Shown piece after piece: positions 11,068 to 20,342 of a DNA stretch of 64,000 nucleotides. Source of the stretch: Chitinophagales bacterium (GTDB lineage: Bacteria > Bacteroidota > Bacteroidia > Chitinophagales > UBA10324); the NCBI GenBank assembly GCA_025056305.1, contig JANWWJ010000022.1, positions 149,097 to 213,096 on the forward strand, in the 5' to 3' direction. The position numbers and the translations under genes are program-made. Under the pieces are notes generated by a model. The model had not been told where the DNA came from and did not search any database. It was given only the letters and a program-made list of their open reading frames with translations. Position 1 is the stretch's first letter, and every line of letters starts with the position of its first letter.

Positions 11068-11075
11068 TAGCTTTG
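11068..11075 (+). promoter_or_regulatory. Putative -7 element TAGCTTTG for arginase-family gene
   Basis: This is an exact TAnnTTTG box ending 10 nt before the ATG at 11085, which would leave a leader of about five nucleotides. It supports ATG 11085 over the TTG at 11073, because the TTG falls inside the box. No -33 TTTG is visible at the expected spacing. Confidence 0.4.
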
Positions 11076-11084
11076 CCATCAGCT

Positions 11085-12137
11085 ATGGCTGTTTCTGATA
11101 CCCCCTTTGATCCGAACGATGCTGCTGCAGCAAACGGCATCTTTGGCTTGCCGCACCAGCCGGAAGAAGCGCGCGTAATCATCCTGCCCGTTCCTTGGGA
11201 AGTTACCGTGAGCTACCGAACCGGAACGGCACAGGCAGCACAGGCTATCCTGCGCGCTTCGGTCCAAGTGGATTTATATGATGCCGATTTTCCGGACGCC
11301 TGGAAAAAGGGCTTCTTTATGCTGCCGCCAGACAAAAAAATTGCTCGCAAGGGTCAAGACTTGCGCAAGCTGGCCGAAAACCATCTAAATCACTTGCTTT
11401 CGGGCAAGAAAACAAATGCAAAGCATTTAAAAAAAATAAATGAAGGATGCAGGTGGCTCAATGATAGAGTGCGCCAAGAAGTAAGCCACTGGCTCGATCA
11501 AGGCAAACGCGTGGTGTTGCTGGGCGGCGATCATTCCACCCCCCTTGGTTATTTGCAGGCTCTTGCCCAACGCCATACACAATTCGGCATTCTGCATCTG
11601 GATGCCCATTGTGACTTGCGAAAAGATTACGAAGGTTTCACGTACTCACATGCCAGTATCATGCATCAAGCGCTCCTTATGCCTCAGATATCGCGGTTGG
11701 TGCAGGTAGGCATCCGCGATTACTGCGAAGCGGAATGGCAGCGCATTCAAAAAAGCAATGGGCGCATCGTCGCTTTTTTAGACCGCGACCTAAAACGCCA
11801 ACAATTTGCAGGCACTTCATGGCTGTCGCAATGCGCCCAAATCGTGGACGCGCTTCCGGAAAAAGTTTACCTTTCTTTTGATGTGGACGTTCTTGCACCG
11901 CATTTATGCCCCAACACCGGCACCCCAGTGCCCGGTGGGCTGGAATTTGAGCAAACACTGACGTTGCTGTTGCACGTCGTGCATTCGGGTCGTCACATCG
12001 TGGGCTGCGATCTTACGGAAGTATCGGTTGGTAACAGTAAGAAAACCGTTTCAGATGCATGGGACGCCATCGTGGGAGCGCGCTTGCTGTACAGGCTTGC
12101 CTGTCTGATGGCCGAAACCGCACCTACTGCCGGATAA
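11085..12137 (+). CDS. Arginase-family hydrolase (formimidoylglutamase / agmatinase-like)
   Basis: This is a ureohydrolase-fold enzyme with a binuclear Mn site. The metal-binding signatures are present in order: GGDHSTPLGY, HLDAHCDLRKDYEG, and SFDVDVLAPHLCPNTGTPVPGG. Together they supply the conserved His and Asp ligands. The family covers arginase, agmatinase, formiminoglutamase and guanidinobutyrase, and the sequence alone does not settle the substrate. Bacteroidota homologues are often annotated as formimidoylglutamase. A TTG at 11073 could add four residues, but the ATG at 11085 is preferred. The gene converges with the downstream esterase, the two stops overlapping by 14 bases, so no shared terminator fits between them. 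Confidence 0.88.
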   Translation: MAVSDTPFDPNDAAAANGIFGLPHQPEEARVIILPVPWEVTVSYRTGTAQAAQAILRASVQVDLYDADFPDAWKKGFFMLPPDKKIARKGQDLRKLAENHLNHLLSGKKTNAKHLKKINEGCRWLNDRVRQEVSHWLDQGKRVVLLGGDHSTPLGYLQALAQRHTQFGILHLDAHCDLRKDYEGFTYSHASIMHQALLMPQISRLVQVGIRDYCEAEWQRIQKSNGRIVAFLDRDLKRQQFAGTSWLSQCAQIVDALPEKVYLSFDVDVLAPHLCPNTGTPVPGGLEFEQTLTLLLHVVHSGRHIVGCDLTEVSVGNSKKTVSDAWDAIVGARLLYRLACLMAETAPTAG

Positions 12138-14322
12138 GAGGCTGAGTGAGCCTGAAGCTTTCAGAGGTGACGACCAACAGATAACTGCCTGGAGGCCAGC
12201 CCGACGCATCAAAGCTAAAGAGGCTGCCCTCGGTGATTTGACTTACGTGGTGTTCTGCCAACAGCGCACCGGTGAGTGCATACACCTGTAGCTTCAACTG
12301 GCTGGCCGCGGGAAGACATATCGTAAACCGGCCGTCAGAAGGGTTTGGATAAACAGTCAGAGAGGGCCTCCCGGAATCAGTGAGCGCCTGGATGCGGCTG
12401 AAGGGTGTCGTCTGAACGCGAATGATGTTTCCTTCTGGATATATTTTGACTTTTTTAATGGTCAGAGGCTTTGGTACACCGTTGGCATATTTCTGCTTGA
12501 TGGTTCCGATTTTGATTGTATCACCGTTGTGGATGTTGCACCAGTAGAGCGTGGTTTTTTTAGGAAATCCTTTAAAGTGTTGCGTTCGCTGCAAGGTAAT
12601 GTCCACTCGGGCAAAAGTCGGTAGTGCCGCCGGAATAAGGGAATTATCCAAGAGGGTATCGGCTTCGATCCAAACGAAAGCTTGCCAAAAGCTTGCCGAA
12701 TCGATCACCGAAGAGGGATTGAACTGATAAAAGCCGTGCAGGGTGCCGATGTCGTCACCACTATAATACGGTGGTTGGGGATTGGGAATGCTTCCGGGAT
12801 TTCCATCCAGTTCTCCGTTGCTGAATGCCGGATAGGATGACTTGACGGTGAGCGGACTAAGGCGGCTGAGCTTTAAGGTAGACCACATTGCGTTTTCTCC
12901 GTCATGATCCCGCAAATCCCAATACCAATAGCCGCCAATATTCAAGCTTTGGACGGTTTGGTACAAATGAACTTTCTCTTCCCAACAAGTCAGCTCATCG
13001 CTTTTTCCATTGATCGCGTGAATAACCGGCACAGGTTTGTACTTGATATAATCCAGCATGTGGTTGGTGTTGGTCAGGTCATAGACACGGAAAAATTCGC
13101 CGGGATGATTAGGCTTGGGGATGTCGGTAGACAGATTAACCGAATCCTCGTTTCCCCAAAGGCGACGAACTTCACTGCGGGCACTCTTACCTTCATTGAA
13201 TTTGCAGTCCGGGTTGCTGTCATCGGGAGCATTGAGGTTGTACTTGGCCATAGAAATAACAGCGCCGACATAACGCTCCGGCCTGAGGGTGGCTAGCAAG
13301 AGCGCTGCTCCGCAACCCATGGATACTCCGTTTAGATACATGCGATTGGTGTCTATGGCTCCTGGCCAGTTGGAAATGATCCACCGCAAAGTCCATTCTA
13401 CACGGTGAAAGGTGTATGCTTTAATAATCCCTGAGGTTGGAGGGAGTGTAGCAGAGTTTAAATTGTAGATGTCCACTGCTTCATGGTAACCCAACCAACG
13501 GGTGTTGGCCCCCTCAGGATTAAGTTTAAAAGCGGGAATCCAGTCGTCCAACGTTACTTTCCAACAGTCCCCCAAATTGGCTGAAATGGCAGCATTGACA
13601 AAATCACCATTGCCACCATGGAATTTGATATACATCGGCAACGATCCAGACGTTCCTTTTTTGATGATGCCGAAATGAAAGGCCAAACAACCCTCGTTGG
13701 CCATGGCTGGATAAGTGCCCACGCCCACTTTACCACCGTAATGAACATATATCTCCATAGAATCGTTTTTACCGCCGGCCTTGATTTTTTTCACGAAGTA
13801 GGCCTTGATGGGATCGAGCTGCTGATAGACAGGAGTCACCGTGGCATTGCTACCTGCCGTCACCGACCAGTTCGGAGCTTTAGAACCATAATCACACCGC
13901 ACGGCGAAATAGGCCGGAGCATTTGCCTGGGTACAGTTCATCACGAAAAATCCCTGCGTGGAATCCAGAACCTGTTTCGGCGCATCGTTGATTACAAAAT
14001 ATTCTTTCAGCGTAGGGATGCGCAATGCGTAGGTAAGCCGGAAATTGAAAGCAGAATTGTAAGGCACTCTCCCCAGGTAAACAGATTGGGAGAAGTTGGT
14101 GTTGGTAATGGGTTCACTGTTGGTGTAAACGTAATAAAAGCCTGAGTCCACCCCCGGTATATTGGTCCATGTAATAAAGATTTGCCCATTGCGGTATGCA
14201 GCTGAGATATTGGTGACGGTTTGAGCAGCCAAACTGCCCGCATATGCGAGCCAAGCTTGCCACACCCAAAATTTGAAAAGACAAGCAAAGAATGTTTTAT
14301 ACATCATCGTAGAAATTCTCAT
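12124..14322 (-). CDS. Secreted alpha/beta-hydrolase esterase with T9SS tail (paralogue A)
   Basis: This is a predicted extracellular serine hydrolase. It has a signal peptide, an N-terminal beta-sandwich region resembling a fibronectin type III fold (GQIFITWTNIPGVDSG), and a central alpha/beta-hydrolase domain with nucleophile elbow Gly-Val-Ser-Met-Gly. A later RDHDGENAMW segment probably carries the catalytic His. The tail, from about residue 660, is a type A T9SS sorting domain with the VYPNPSDGRF motif and a closing GSYLLVV strand. The frame extends to 14355; ATG 14322 is preferred for the signal peptide. It lies 14 nt downstream of a full-length paralogue. Possible substrates include polysaccharide or polyester esters; none can be assigned. 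Confidence 0.85.
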   Translation of the reverse strand: MRISTMMYKTFFACLFKFWVWQAWLAYAGSLAAQTVTNISAAYRNGQIFITWTNIPGVDSGFYYVYTNSEPITNTNFSQSVYLGRVPYNSAFNFRLTYALRIPTLKEYFVINDAPKQVLDSTQGFFVMNCTQANAPAYFAVRCDYGSKAPNWSVTAGSNATVTPVYQQLDPIKAYFVKKIKAGGKNDSMEIYVHYGGKVGVGTYPAMANEGCLAFHFGIIKKGTSGSLPMYIKFHGGNGDFVNAAISANLGDCWKVTLDDWIPAFKLNPEGANTRWLGYHEAVDIYNLNSATLPPTSGIIKAYTFHRVEWTLRWIISNWPGAIDTNRMYLNGVSMGCGAALLLATLRPERYVGAVISMAKYNLNAPDDSNPDCKFNEGKSARSEVRRLWGNEDSVNLSTDIPKPNHPGEFFRVYDLTNTNHMLDYIKYKPVPVIHAINGKSDELTCWEEKVHLYQTVQSLNIGGYWYWDLRDHDGENAMWSTLKLSRLSPLTVKSSYPAFSNGELDGNPGSIPNPQPPYYSGDDIGTLHGFYQFNPSSVIDSASFWQAFVWIEADTLLDNSLIPAALPTFARVDITLQRTQHFKGFPKKTTLYWCNIHNGDTIKIGTIKQKYANGVPKPLTIKKVKIYPEGNIIRVQTTPFSRIQALTDSGRPSLTVYPNPSDGRFTICLPAASQLKLQVYALTGALLAEHHVSQITEGSLFSFDASGWPPGSYLLVVTSESFRLTQPLIRQ

Positions 14323-14336
14323 ATGGCCAGTCCTAT

Positions 14337-16517
14337 TTATTGAATCAGACACCATCTGACGACATATTGATCGGTCACCTGAAGGCGCACGAAATAAATG
14401 CCTGTCGGCAAATGCATGCCTGAAAAAGAAAAAGCCGTTTCCAGACCGTTTCCAGCTAAAGATTGTACTTGAAGCGTGCGCCCATAGCCATCCAGCAAAT
14501 ACAAGAGACCCGTGGAGTGTTCAGGAATCAAAACCGTGCCCTTAATGAGATGACGCGCAGGCGAGCCATGAAGCTGCAAACCGATCGTTTTACTACTTGA
14601 AAGCTGCAGGCGCTGATATTGACCTTTACAAAGTTTGACGGTGAGCACGCTTTTTCCGGTGTCAATGCGAACAGCGGGTATAGTGATAGGCAAAGGCCCT
14701 TTGGTGTCGTACTGTATGGTGACCGATCCACTTTGGGAACCCGTAGGATAGGTATTAGTCCAGCACAGTTCAGTTCCCGGTGTAAAGCCTTTGAACTTTT
14801 GCGGCCGCCTTATGGTGACATCCGCAATAAAATGATCGGGCATAACTGAAGGATATTTCCCACCGGAGAGCAAGGTCTGTTGGAAGGCAAATAATTGAAT
14901 CTGCCACATGGTGTCGCTGTCTATGATGCTGCTTTCAACCCAGTCCACATTTCCGTTAATAGCTCCTACCGGATCTCCATCATAATATGGAGGCAATGGG
15001 TTATACGTGTCGCCGGGGTTTCCGTTACACGTACAATAGCTAAAGGCGGGAAAACTCCTGTTGCGGGCGTAGCGAAGCATGGCTTTGAGGTTGAGAGGCT
15101 TCCATTCTTTTTGCCCTCCGCCGTGGCTGCGCAGGTCCCACAGGTAAAGGCCTCCGATGCGGTATTGACTGGATGCCTCATAAACCCCGATTTTTTCTTC
15201 CCAGCAGGTATTGTCGTCTTCTTTACCGTTCAAAGCCTGCGTAAAGGTTAAGCCTTCGCGTTGCAGCGCAGCCATCATGTAGCCGACATTGGTAAAGTCA
15301 TAGATGCGCAGGTTGTTGCCTGGATTGTTCGGGTCGGGCAAGTCCGTGAATAGGTTTGTCTGATCTTCATGCCCCCATAAAACGCGGGTTTCTGTACGTG
15401 CCAAGCCTCCTTCATTGTATTTGCAATCGGGATTACTGTCGTCGGCGGCAGCCATGTTTAGTTTGCCGTCGGTAGCCCCGCCGCAAGCATATGCTGTGGG
15501 ATAGGCCAACAATTGCGACCATACGCCTGCCGTTCCCTGCGAGCTGCCCACCAGATAAAGGCGGTTGGTGTCGATGGCGTTGGGCCAACGGCTCAGAATC
15601 CAATTCAGCTCCCACCGGATCCGACGCACGGTGTAAGCTTTGATCACCCCGCTTACGGGGGGAGCATCTTGCGGTGAGGCTTTATACACATCGAAATTTT
15701 CATGATGCCCAAGCCATCGGGTATTGAAACCGTTGGCCGAAAAGTTGAAATTGGGAATCCAGTCGTCAAAAGAGATTTTCCATGAGCTATCGATGACTAC
15801 GCCTATAGCATTGCTGATGAAGTTGCCATTACCGCCGTGAAACTTTAGAAAGCCGGCATTCTTGCCGTTGATCGGCCCGCTTTTTATAATGCCGAAGTGA
15901 AAGGCCAAGCATCCCTCATTGCTCATTTCCGGGTAATAAGTGTTGGCCCACTTGCCCCCGTAGTGGAGGTACACATCCATCCGTTCACCATTGTTGCTTC
16001 CTGGAAAATCCACGTTGCTTTCCTGAAGGTAGGCTTTGACGGGAGCCACTTTTTGAACCACGCCAAAGCCTGCCTCCAAAGAGTTGGCACCGGGAATCAC
16101 CATCCAATTCGGCGACGTATTCCCATAATCACAGCGAACGGCGAAGTAGGTGATCTGATTGTTTTGCGTACAGGTGTAAACGAATACATTTTGATCCAGA
16201 CGTACCATCTGTCGCGGTTCATCGTTGATAACCAGCCTTCGAGGCTTGTTGTCGGCCGCAGCTTGCATGAATCTTATGTCCAGGGAGAAATTGTAGGGCA
16301 CCCGACCCAAATAAGTACTGCTTTGAATGTTTGCCGCAGTTATGGGATGGGCATTGGCATAAACATAATAGAAGCCACTGTCCACTCCGGGAATATTGTT
16401 CCAGACAATAAAGATTTGGCCGTGTCGGTATTCAGCTTTCAAACCCGTAACTACTTGTGCCTGCGCTGAGAGGACCCAACCCCAAAGACACGAGAGCAAG
16501 AGCTGGCAAATACGCAT
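14337..16517 (-). CDS. Secreted alpha/beta-hydrolase esterase (paralogue B)
   Basis: It has the same architecture as its downstream neighbour: signal peptide (cleaved near AQAQ), an N-terminal beta-sandwich with GQIFIVWNNIPGVDSG, and a hydrolase core with many identical blocks (CLAFHFGIIK, KFHGGNG, NTRWLGHHE). The nucleophile elbow is Gly-Ser-Ser-Gln-Gly instead of GVSMG, and the likely His is in RSHGGGQKEW. The C-terminal region keeps the last strands of a T9SS domain (LPTGIYFVRL) but lacks the YPNP entry motif seen in paralogue A. ATG 16517 is chosen over 16568 because it starts a clean signal peptide. A recent-looking tandem duplication followed by divergence is inferred. Confidence 0.83.
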   Translation of the reverse strand: MRICQLLLSCLWGWVLSAQAQVVTGLKAEYRHGQIFIVWNNIPGVDSGFYYVYANAHPITAANIQSSTYLGRVPYNFSLDIRFMQAAADNKPRRLVINDEPRQMVRLDQNVFVYTCTQNNQITYFAVRCDYGNTSPNWMVIPGANSLEAGFGVVQKVAPVKAYLQESNVDFPGSNNGERMDVYLHYGGKWANTYYPEMSNEGCLAFHFGIIKSGPINGKNAGFLKFHGGNGNFISNAIGVVIDSSWKISFDDWIPNFNFSANGFNTRWLGHHENFDVYKASPQDAPPVSGVIKAYTVRRIRWELNWILSRWPNAIDTNRLYLVGSSQGTAGVWSQLLAYPTAYACGGATDGKLNMAAADDSNPDCKYNEGGLARTETRVLWGHEDQTNLFTDLPDPNNPGNNLRIYDFTNVGYMMAALQREGLTFTQALNGKEDDNTCWEEKIGVYEASSQYRIGGLYLWDLRSHGGGQKEWKPLNLKAMLRYARNRSFPAFSYCTCNGNPGDTYNPLPPYYDGDPVGAINGNVDWVESSIIDSDTMWQIQLFAFQQTLLSGGKYPSVMPDHFIADVTIRRPQKFKGFTPGTELCWTNTYPTGSQSGSVTIQYDTKGPLPITIPAVRIDTGKSVLTVKLCKGQYQRLQLSSSKTIGLQLHGSPARHLIKGTVLIPEHSTGLLYLLDGYGRTLQVQSLAGNGLETAFSFSGMHLPTGIYFVRLQVTDQYVVRWCLIQ

Positions 16518-16598
16518 TTCAGGGTGAAAATTAGCACCTGTACAAGACAGAACGTAAGGCCTATGCACAACGAGCTATCGAAGTGTGTCTTGCTGCAG

Positions 16599-17195
16599 TC
16601 AGATGAGGTGCTTATTACAAAACTGTTGCCATGGATAACCCCAGTCAGTCAACTCTTCAAGCAGTCGGCCCACAGGCAATCCCATTACGTTGTAAAAGCA
16701 CCCTCGAATGCCCTGCACACCGATGTAACCGATGAACTCCTGAATGCCATAGGCCCCTGCCTTGTCAAAAGGCCGATAGGTTTGCACATAATGACGAATG
16801 AGTTCAAGGGGCAGGGGGCGAAACTTTACTGCTGTGGTTTCTGAAAACGTATGCATTTTTTCTTTATGCATCAAAGTGACACCTGTAACTACGAAATGTT
16901 CTGTTCCCGACAATGCTTGCAACATGGCTATGGCTTCCTGCTCGCCCTGCGGCTTACCCAAAACCTGTTCCTGCAGGATTACGCAGGTATCAGCGGCCAC
17001 CAGCAGCTCATCCGCAGCCAGCTGCCCCACCAACGATAATGCTTTTTTGTGCGACAGGAAGGGGGCCACTTCTGCAGCGGCCAAATGCCCGGGATAATGT
17101 TCCTTCACCTCAGGCACGACAACACGAAACTTCAGACCGACGGCTTCCAAAAGCTGCCTGCGTCGCGGCGAAGCTGATGCCAGCACCAGTTGCAT
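16599..17195 (-). CDS. maf: Maf family nucleotide pyrophosphatase
   Basis: Maf proteins hydrolyse non-canonical or surplus nucleoside triphosphates (dTTP/UTP or m7GTP class) to monophosphates. The N-terminus carries the diagnostic ASASPRRRQLL, followed by AADTCVILQ with the catalytic acidic residue, GKPQGEQEA, and later KAGAYGIQE, a typical Maf order. With ATG 17195 the protein is 198 aa, the normal length; the 20 extra residues up to 17255 are Cys/Arg-rich and not Maf-like. It is divergent from mqnD with a 71-base spacer. A near-consensus TAGCTTTT lies just upstream of the start. Confidence 0.93.
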   Translation of the reverse strand: MQLVLASASPRRRQLLEAVGLKFRVVVPEVKEHYPGHLAAAEVAPFLSHKKALSLVGQLAADELLVAADTCVILQEQVLGKPQGEQEAIAMLQALSGTEHFVVTGVTLMHKEKMHTFSETTAVKFRPLPLELIRHYVQTYRPFDKAGAYGIQEFIGYIGVQGIRGCFYNVMGLPVGRLLEELTDWGYPWQQFCNKHLI

Positions 17196-17266
17196 GCGCG
17201 AAAAGCTACATGCTTTTCCCCGCACACAAAAACAGCGCCTCTGAGGCAACGGCATATTTTTAACCT

Positions 17267-18106
17267 GTGAAACTTAGCATAGCCCTCTCCCCATGCCCCA
17301 ACGACACATTTGTCTTCTATGCACTGGTTCATAAAAAGGTTCGGTCCCCATTTGCCTGGAAACTGACACTCACCGATATCGAATCGTTGAATGAGTTAGC
17401 TCTCCATGAAGCTACTGACCTGTGCAAGATCAGTCTGGCTTTATATCCCCAAATTGCCCATAAATATTGGTTGCTGAACAGCGGTGGCGCCTTGGGCTAT
17501 GGCTGCGGTCCTGTTTTGGTATGCCGCCCTCACTTCAAAGAACAATCACCCGAATTTCCCCGTGTAGCCGTGCCGGGCGAGCATACGACGGCCTGTTTTC
17601 TCCTCAGGTTATTTTTCCCTCACTACCGGCACTGGCTTTGTTTACCGTACAACCAGATTATTGCAGCAGTACAAAACGGAACTGCCGATTTAGGTTTGCT
17701 GATTCACGAAAGCCGCTTCACCTATTATAAGGCCGGCTTGGAACTCCTCGCCGACCTGGGCGCCATGTGGGAAGCACAGTATAATTTACCCGTGCCTTTG
17801 GGCGGCATTGCGGCTCGCAGAAGCTTACCTGAGCCGGTACTCAAGAATGTGGAAGACGATATTCGCCAAAGCCTGTACTACGCATACGCACATCCCGAAG
17901 AGACTATGGCATTTGTACGACAACACGCGCAAGAACTCAGCGACGATGTGTTGAACCAACATATAAAACTTTTTGTAAACCACTATACCTTTGATCTGGG
18001 CCCGCAAGGGCGAGCAGCGATTCTGCGCCTGTTCCATTTGGGCAGCACGGGCCTTGCTGAGCGAGTCTTTTTCCTTACCAGTTTCACTACCCACCCTCCA
18101 TGCTAA
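17267..18106 (+). CDS. mqnD: 1,4-dihydroxy-6-naphthoate synthase (futalosine pathway)
   Basis: MqnD converts cyclic dehypoxanthine futalosine into 1,4-dihydroxy-6-naphthoate in the alternative menaquinone route. The N-terminal ALSPCPNDTFVFYALVH is the family signature, and the 279-residue periplasmic-binding-protein-like fold without a signal peptide is the expected length. The start is GTG, placed directly before the first strand. The last seven bases overlap the following glycosyltransferase gene, so both are likely co-translated. Other mqn genes are not in the window. Its presence implies menaquinone synthesis by the futalosine route rather than by MenFDHCEB. Confidence 0.92.
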   Translation: MKLSIALSPCPNDTFVFYALVHKKVRSPFAWKLTLTDIESLNELALHEATDLCKISLALYPQIAHKYWLLNSGGALGYGCGPVLVCRPHFKEQSPEFPRVAVPGEHTTACFLLRLFFPHYRHWLCLPYNQIIAAVQNGTADLGLLIHESRFTYYKAGLELLADLGAMWEAQYNLPVPLGGIAARRSLPEPVLKNVEDDIRQSLYYAYAHPEETMAFVRQHAQELSDDVLNQHIKLFVNHYTFDLGPQGRAAILRLFHLGSTGLAERVFFLTSFTTHPPC

Positions 18107-18852
18107 ACGGCAAGAAGATCGTAGTGGTGCTGCCGGCCTACAATGCCGAGCATACCCTTGAAGCCACGTACCGGGAAATACCGTTCCCTTTGGTTGACGA
18201 CGTCGTATTAGTCGATGACCACAGCAGCGATGCCACCGTGACGCTGGCCCGTAAGCTGGGCATCCGCCATATTTTGGTACACGACCACAACCGCGGTTAC
18301 GGCGCAAACCAAAAGACCTGCTACAAAAAAGCACTGGAACTTCAGGCGGACATCATTATCATGTTGCATCCCGACTACCAATACACCCCCCGCCTGATTC
18401 CTGCTATGGCGGCCCTGATTGCCGAAGGCCTTTACCATGTAGTGCTGGGTTCTCGAATCTTGGGTACCGGCGCACTAAAAGGCGGCATGCCCCTCTATAA
18501 ATACGTCTTCAACCGACTGTTAACGTTTATCCAAAATCTGCTGTTGCAACAAAAGCTTTCTGAATACCACACGGGTTACCGGGCCTTTTCTCGTGAGGCA
18601 TTGACCAGCATCAACTTGGAAGCCAATAGCGATGACTTCGTCTTTGACAACCAAATGCTTTCGCAACTGTTCATGGCTGGGTTTGAAGTTGCAGAAATCA
18701 CCTGTCCGACCCGTTATTTTCCCCAAGCAAGCACTATCAGCTGGAAAAGAAGCTTTGTGTACGGCATTGGTGTGCTGTGGGTAAGCATTCGTCATTTTTT
18801 ACATCGGCATCGGATATGGCGCTGGCATCTATATAACCCACCCACCACTTAA
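18100..18852 (+). CDS. Family 2 glycosyltransferase (DPM1/undecaprenyl-phosphate type)
   Basis: This is a GT-A fold transferase using a nucleotide sugar. The opening VVVLPAYNAEHTLEATYREIP and VLVDDHSSDAT are the usual donor-binding strand and acidic motif of GT2 enzymes, and MLHPDYQYTP holds a DxD-like site. No C-terminal TM pair is present, so it resembles the soluble DPM1-like branch that loads sugars on lipid phosphate, but acceptor and sugar are unknown. It overlaps mqnD by seven bases and converges with the LptF/G gene with a four-base stop overlap. Confidence 0.88.
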   Translation: MLNGKKIVVVLPAYNAEHTLEATYREIPFPLVDDVVLVDDHSSDATVTLARKLGIRHILVHDHNRGYGANQKTCYKKALELQADIIIMLHPDYQYTPRLIPAMAALIAEGLYHVVLGSRILGTGALKGGMPLYKYVFNRLLTFIQNLLLQQKLSEYHTGYRAFSREALTSINLEANSDDFVFDNQMLSQLFMAGFEVAEITCPTRYFPQASTISWKRSFVYGIGVLWVSIRHFLHRHRIWRWHLYNPPTT

Positions 18853-20342
18853 GCACGCAGCAACGGAATGGCCTTCGCCATTTTGCGCCACCAACGTTGG
18901 TATGCTTCCAGTTGCAGTACCGCGGAATCCCGATTTGCCGTGTACATCAAAAACAAAGCCAGCGGCATGACCAAAAAGGAGGAAAACCACATACCCGCCA
19001 CCGGAGTCAATACGCCCTCGCGAGCCATTTTTTCACCGGCAACGGAAAGGATGTAGTACATGATGAAGAAAAAGACAGAGGCTACAAACGGCAAACCAAA
19101 ACCTCCTTTTCGAATAATCGCTCCCAACGGAGCTCCGATCAGAAATAACAACAGGCAAGCAAAAGAAAGAGTGAACTTGCGTTGCCGCTCATTCTGATAG
19201 CGACGCAGCAACTCTGCCTTGCCTTCCTGCGCTCGCGCCATGTAATCGTAATACCCTTTCAGATTGCGCGCAGTAGCCAAAGCTTTCATGACTACCGCCA
19301 ACGTATCCGCCGCGGGCTTGAGCTGTGCTCCACGGGTTCCTGGTCGATTTTGTTGCCGCAAACTGTCTAAATTGATTCGCGAAAAAGCTAAATACGGGCG
19401 GGCAAATTGACGAGCTTCCATGACGTCTGATTGAAGTTCTAACTGCATCGTGTCAATGGATGCCGAGAGCTGGCGCAGATTCTGCATTTGATAGCTTTCT
19501 CTGAAAAGCCGGGTGTCGGTACGGGTAAGGGTAAAATCAGACAAGTCAAAAACCTTACGCCACGTCGCAAAACTGAGGCGCACGTGTTCGTTTTCGCGGG
19601 TGGGGCGCGTTGTAGCCGTCAGCTCACGATACTGGTAGCCGTCGTACAACTCAAGTACGAGAAATCGCCCATCGGCTGTGGTGTACATCTTGCCCCTTTG
19701 CGCTACCACCACCGACTCATTGGCCTTGCCCTGCGTATGGTCATAAATCAAAACATCGCTAATGTTTCCTCCCTCCTCGTCTTTGCTACCTATACGTATG
19801 CTAAACCCTTCAATTTCTTTGTAGAACACGCCTGGCTTCAGGTTAAAGGCCGGTCGTTGCCGGGCGATGTCGTAGTAGAGTGCTCCAAACCGTAAATAAG
19901 CAGCCGGTACCACATAGTTGGCAAATGCCAAAGCACCTGCACTGATCAGTACCGACAAAAGCAACAGCGGGCGAAGTACGCGCCACAGGGAAATGCCCGA
20001 GGTTTTTAGGGCCGGCAGTTCTTGATTTTCGGCCAAAGAGCCCACCGTCATCATCGACGCCAGCAAGGTCGCTAAAGGCAAGGCCAACGGTACCATGGTG
20101 GCAGCGGTAGCGTACACCAAAAATTCTCCCACCACCCACCAAGGCAAGCCCTTACCGGCCAGGTCTTCAACATACTTCCATAAAAACTGCATGATCAAAA
20201 CAAACAATGTGAGCAGAAAAGTGATTACAAACGGCCCTATGAACAGACTCAAAACATAGCGGTCGGTCAGACGTAAACCCAAACGCCAGGGCAAGCTGCT
20301 ACCTTTAAGCCCGCTTAGGAAGTGTATTGTCTTGCGCCGCAC
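18849..20342 (-). CDS. LptF/LptG family LPS export permease (YjgP/YjgQ)
   Basis: This is an inner-membrane permease subunit of the Lpt complex, which extracts lipopolysaccharide for transport across the periplasm. The N-terminal LTDRYVLSLFIGPFVITF and three hydrophobic segments, a large periplasmic beta-jellyroll region (about 150-380) and three C-terminal TM helices match the family. At 497 aa it is longer than enterobacterial LptF/G (~360), through an insertion in the periplasmic part. The start is GTG and overlaps the divergent TTG start of the next gene by 11 bases. LptF versus LptG cannot be decided. Confidence 0.9.
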   Translation of the reverse strand: MRRKTIHFLSGLKGSSLPWRLGLRLTDRYVLSLFIGPFVITFLLTLFVLIMQFLWKYVEDLAGKGLPWWVVGEFLVYATAATMVPLALPLATLLASMMTVGSLAENQELPALKTSGISLWRVLRPLLLLSVLISAGALAFANYVVPAAYLRFGALYYDIARQRPAFNLKPGVFYKEIEGFSIRIGSKDEEGGNISDVLIYDHTQGKANESVVVAQRGKMYTTADGRFLVLELYDGYQYRELTATTRPTRENEHVRLSFATWRKVFDLSDFTLTRTDTRLFRESYQMQNLRQLSASIDTMQLELQSDVMEARQFARPYLAFSRINLDSLRQQNRPGTRGAQLKPAADTLAVVMKALATARNLKGYYDYMARAQEGKAELLRRYQNERQRKFTLSFACLLLFLIGAPLGAIIRKGGFGLPFVASVFFFIMYYILSVAGEKMAREGVLTPVAGMWFSSFLVMPLALFLMYTANRDSAVLQLEAYQRWWRKMAKAIPLLRA

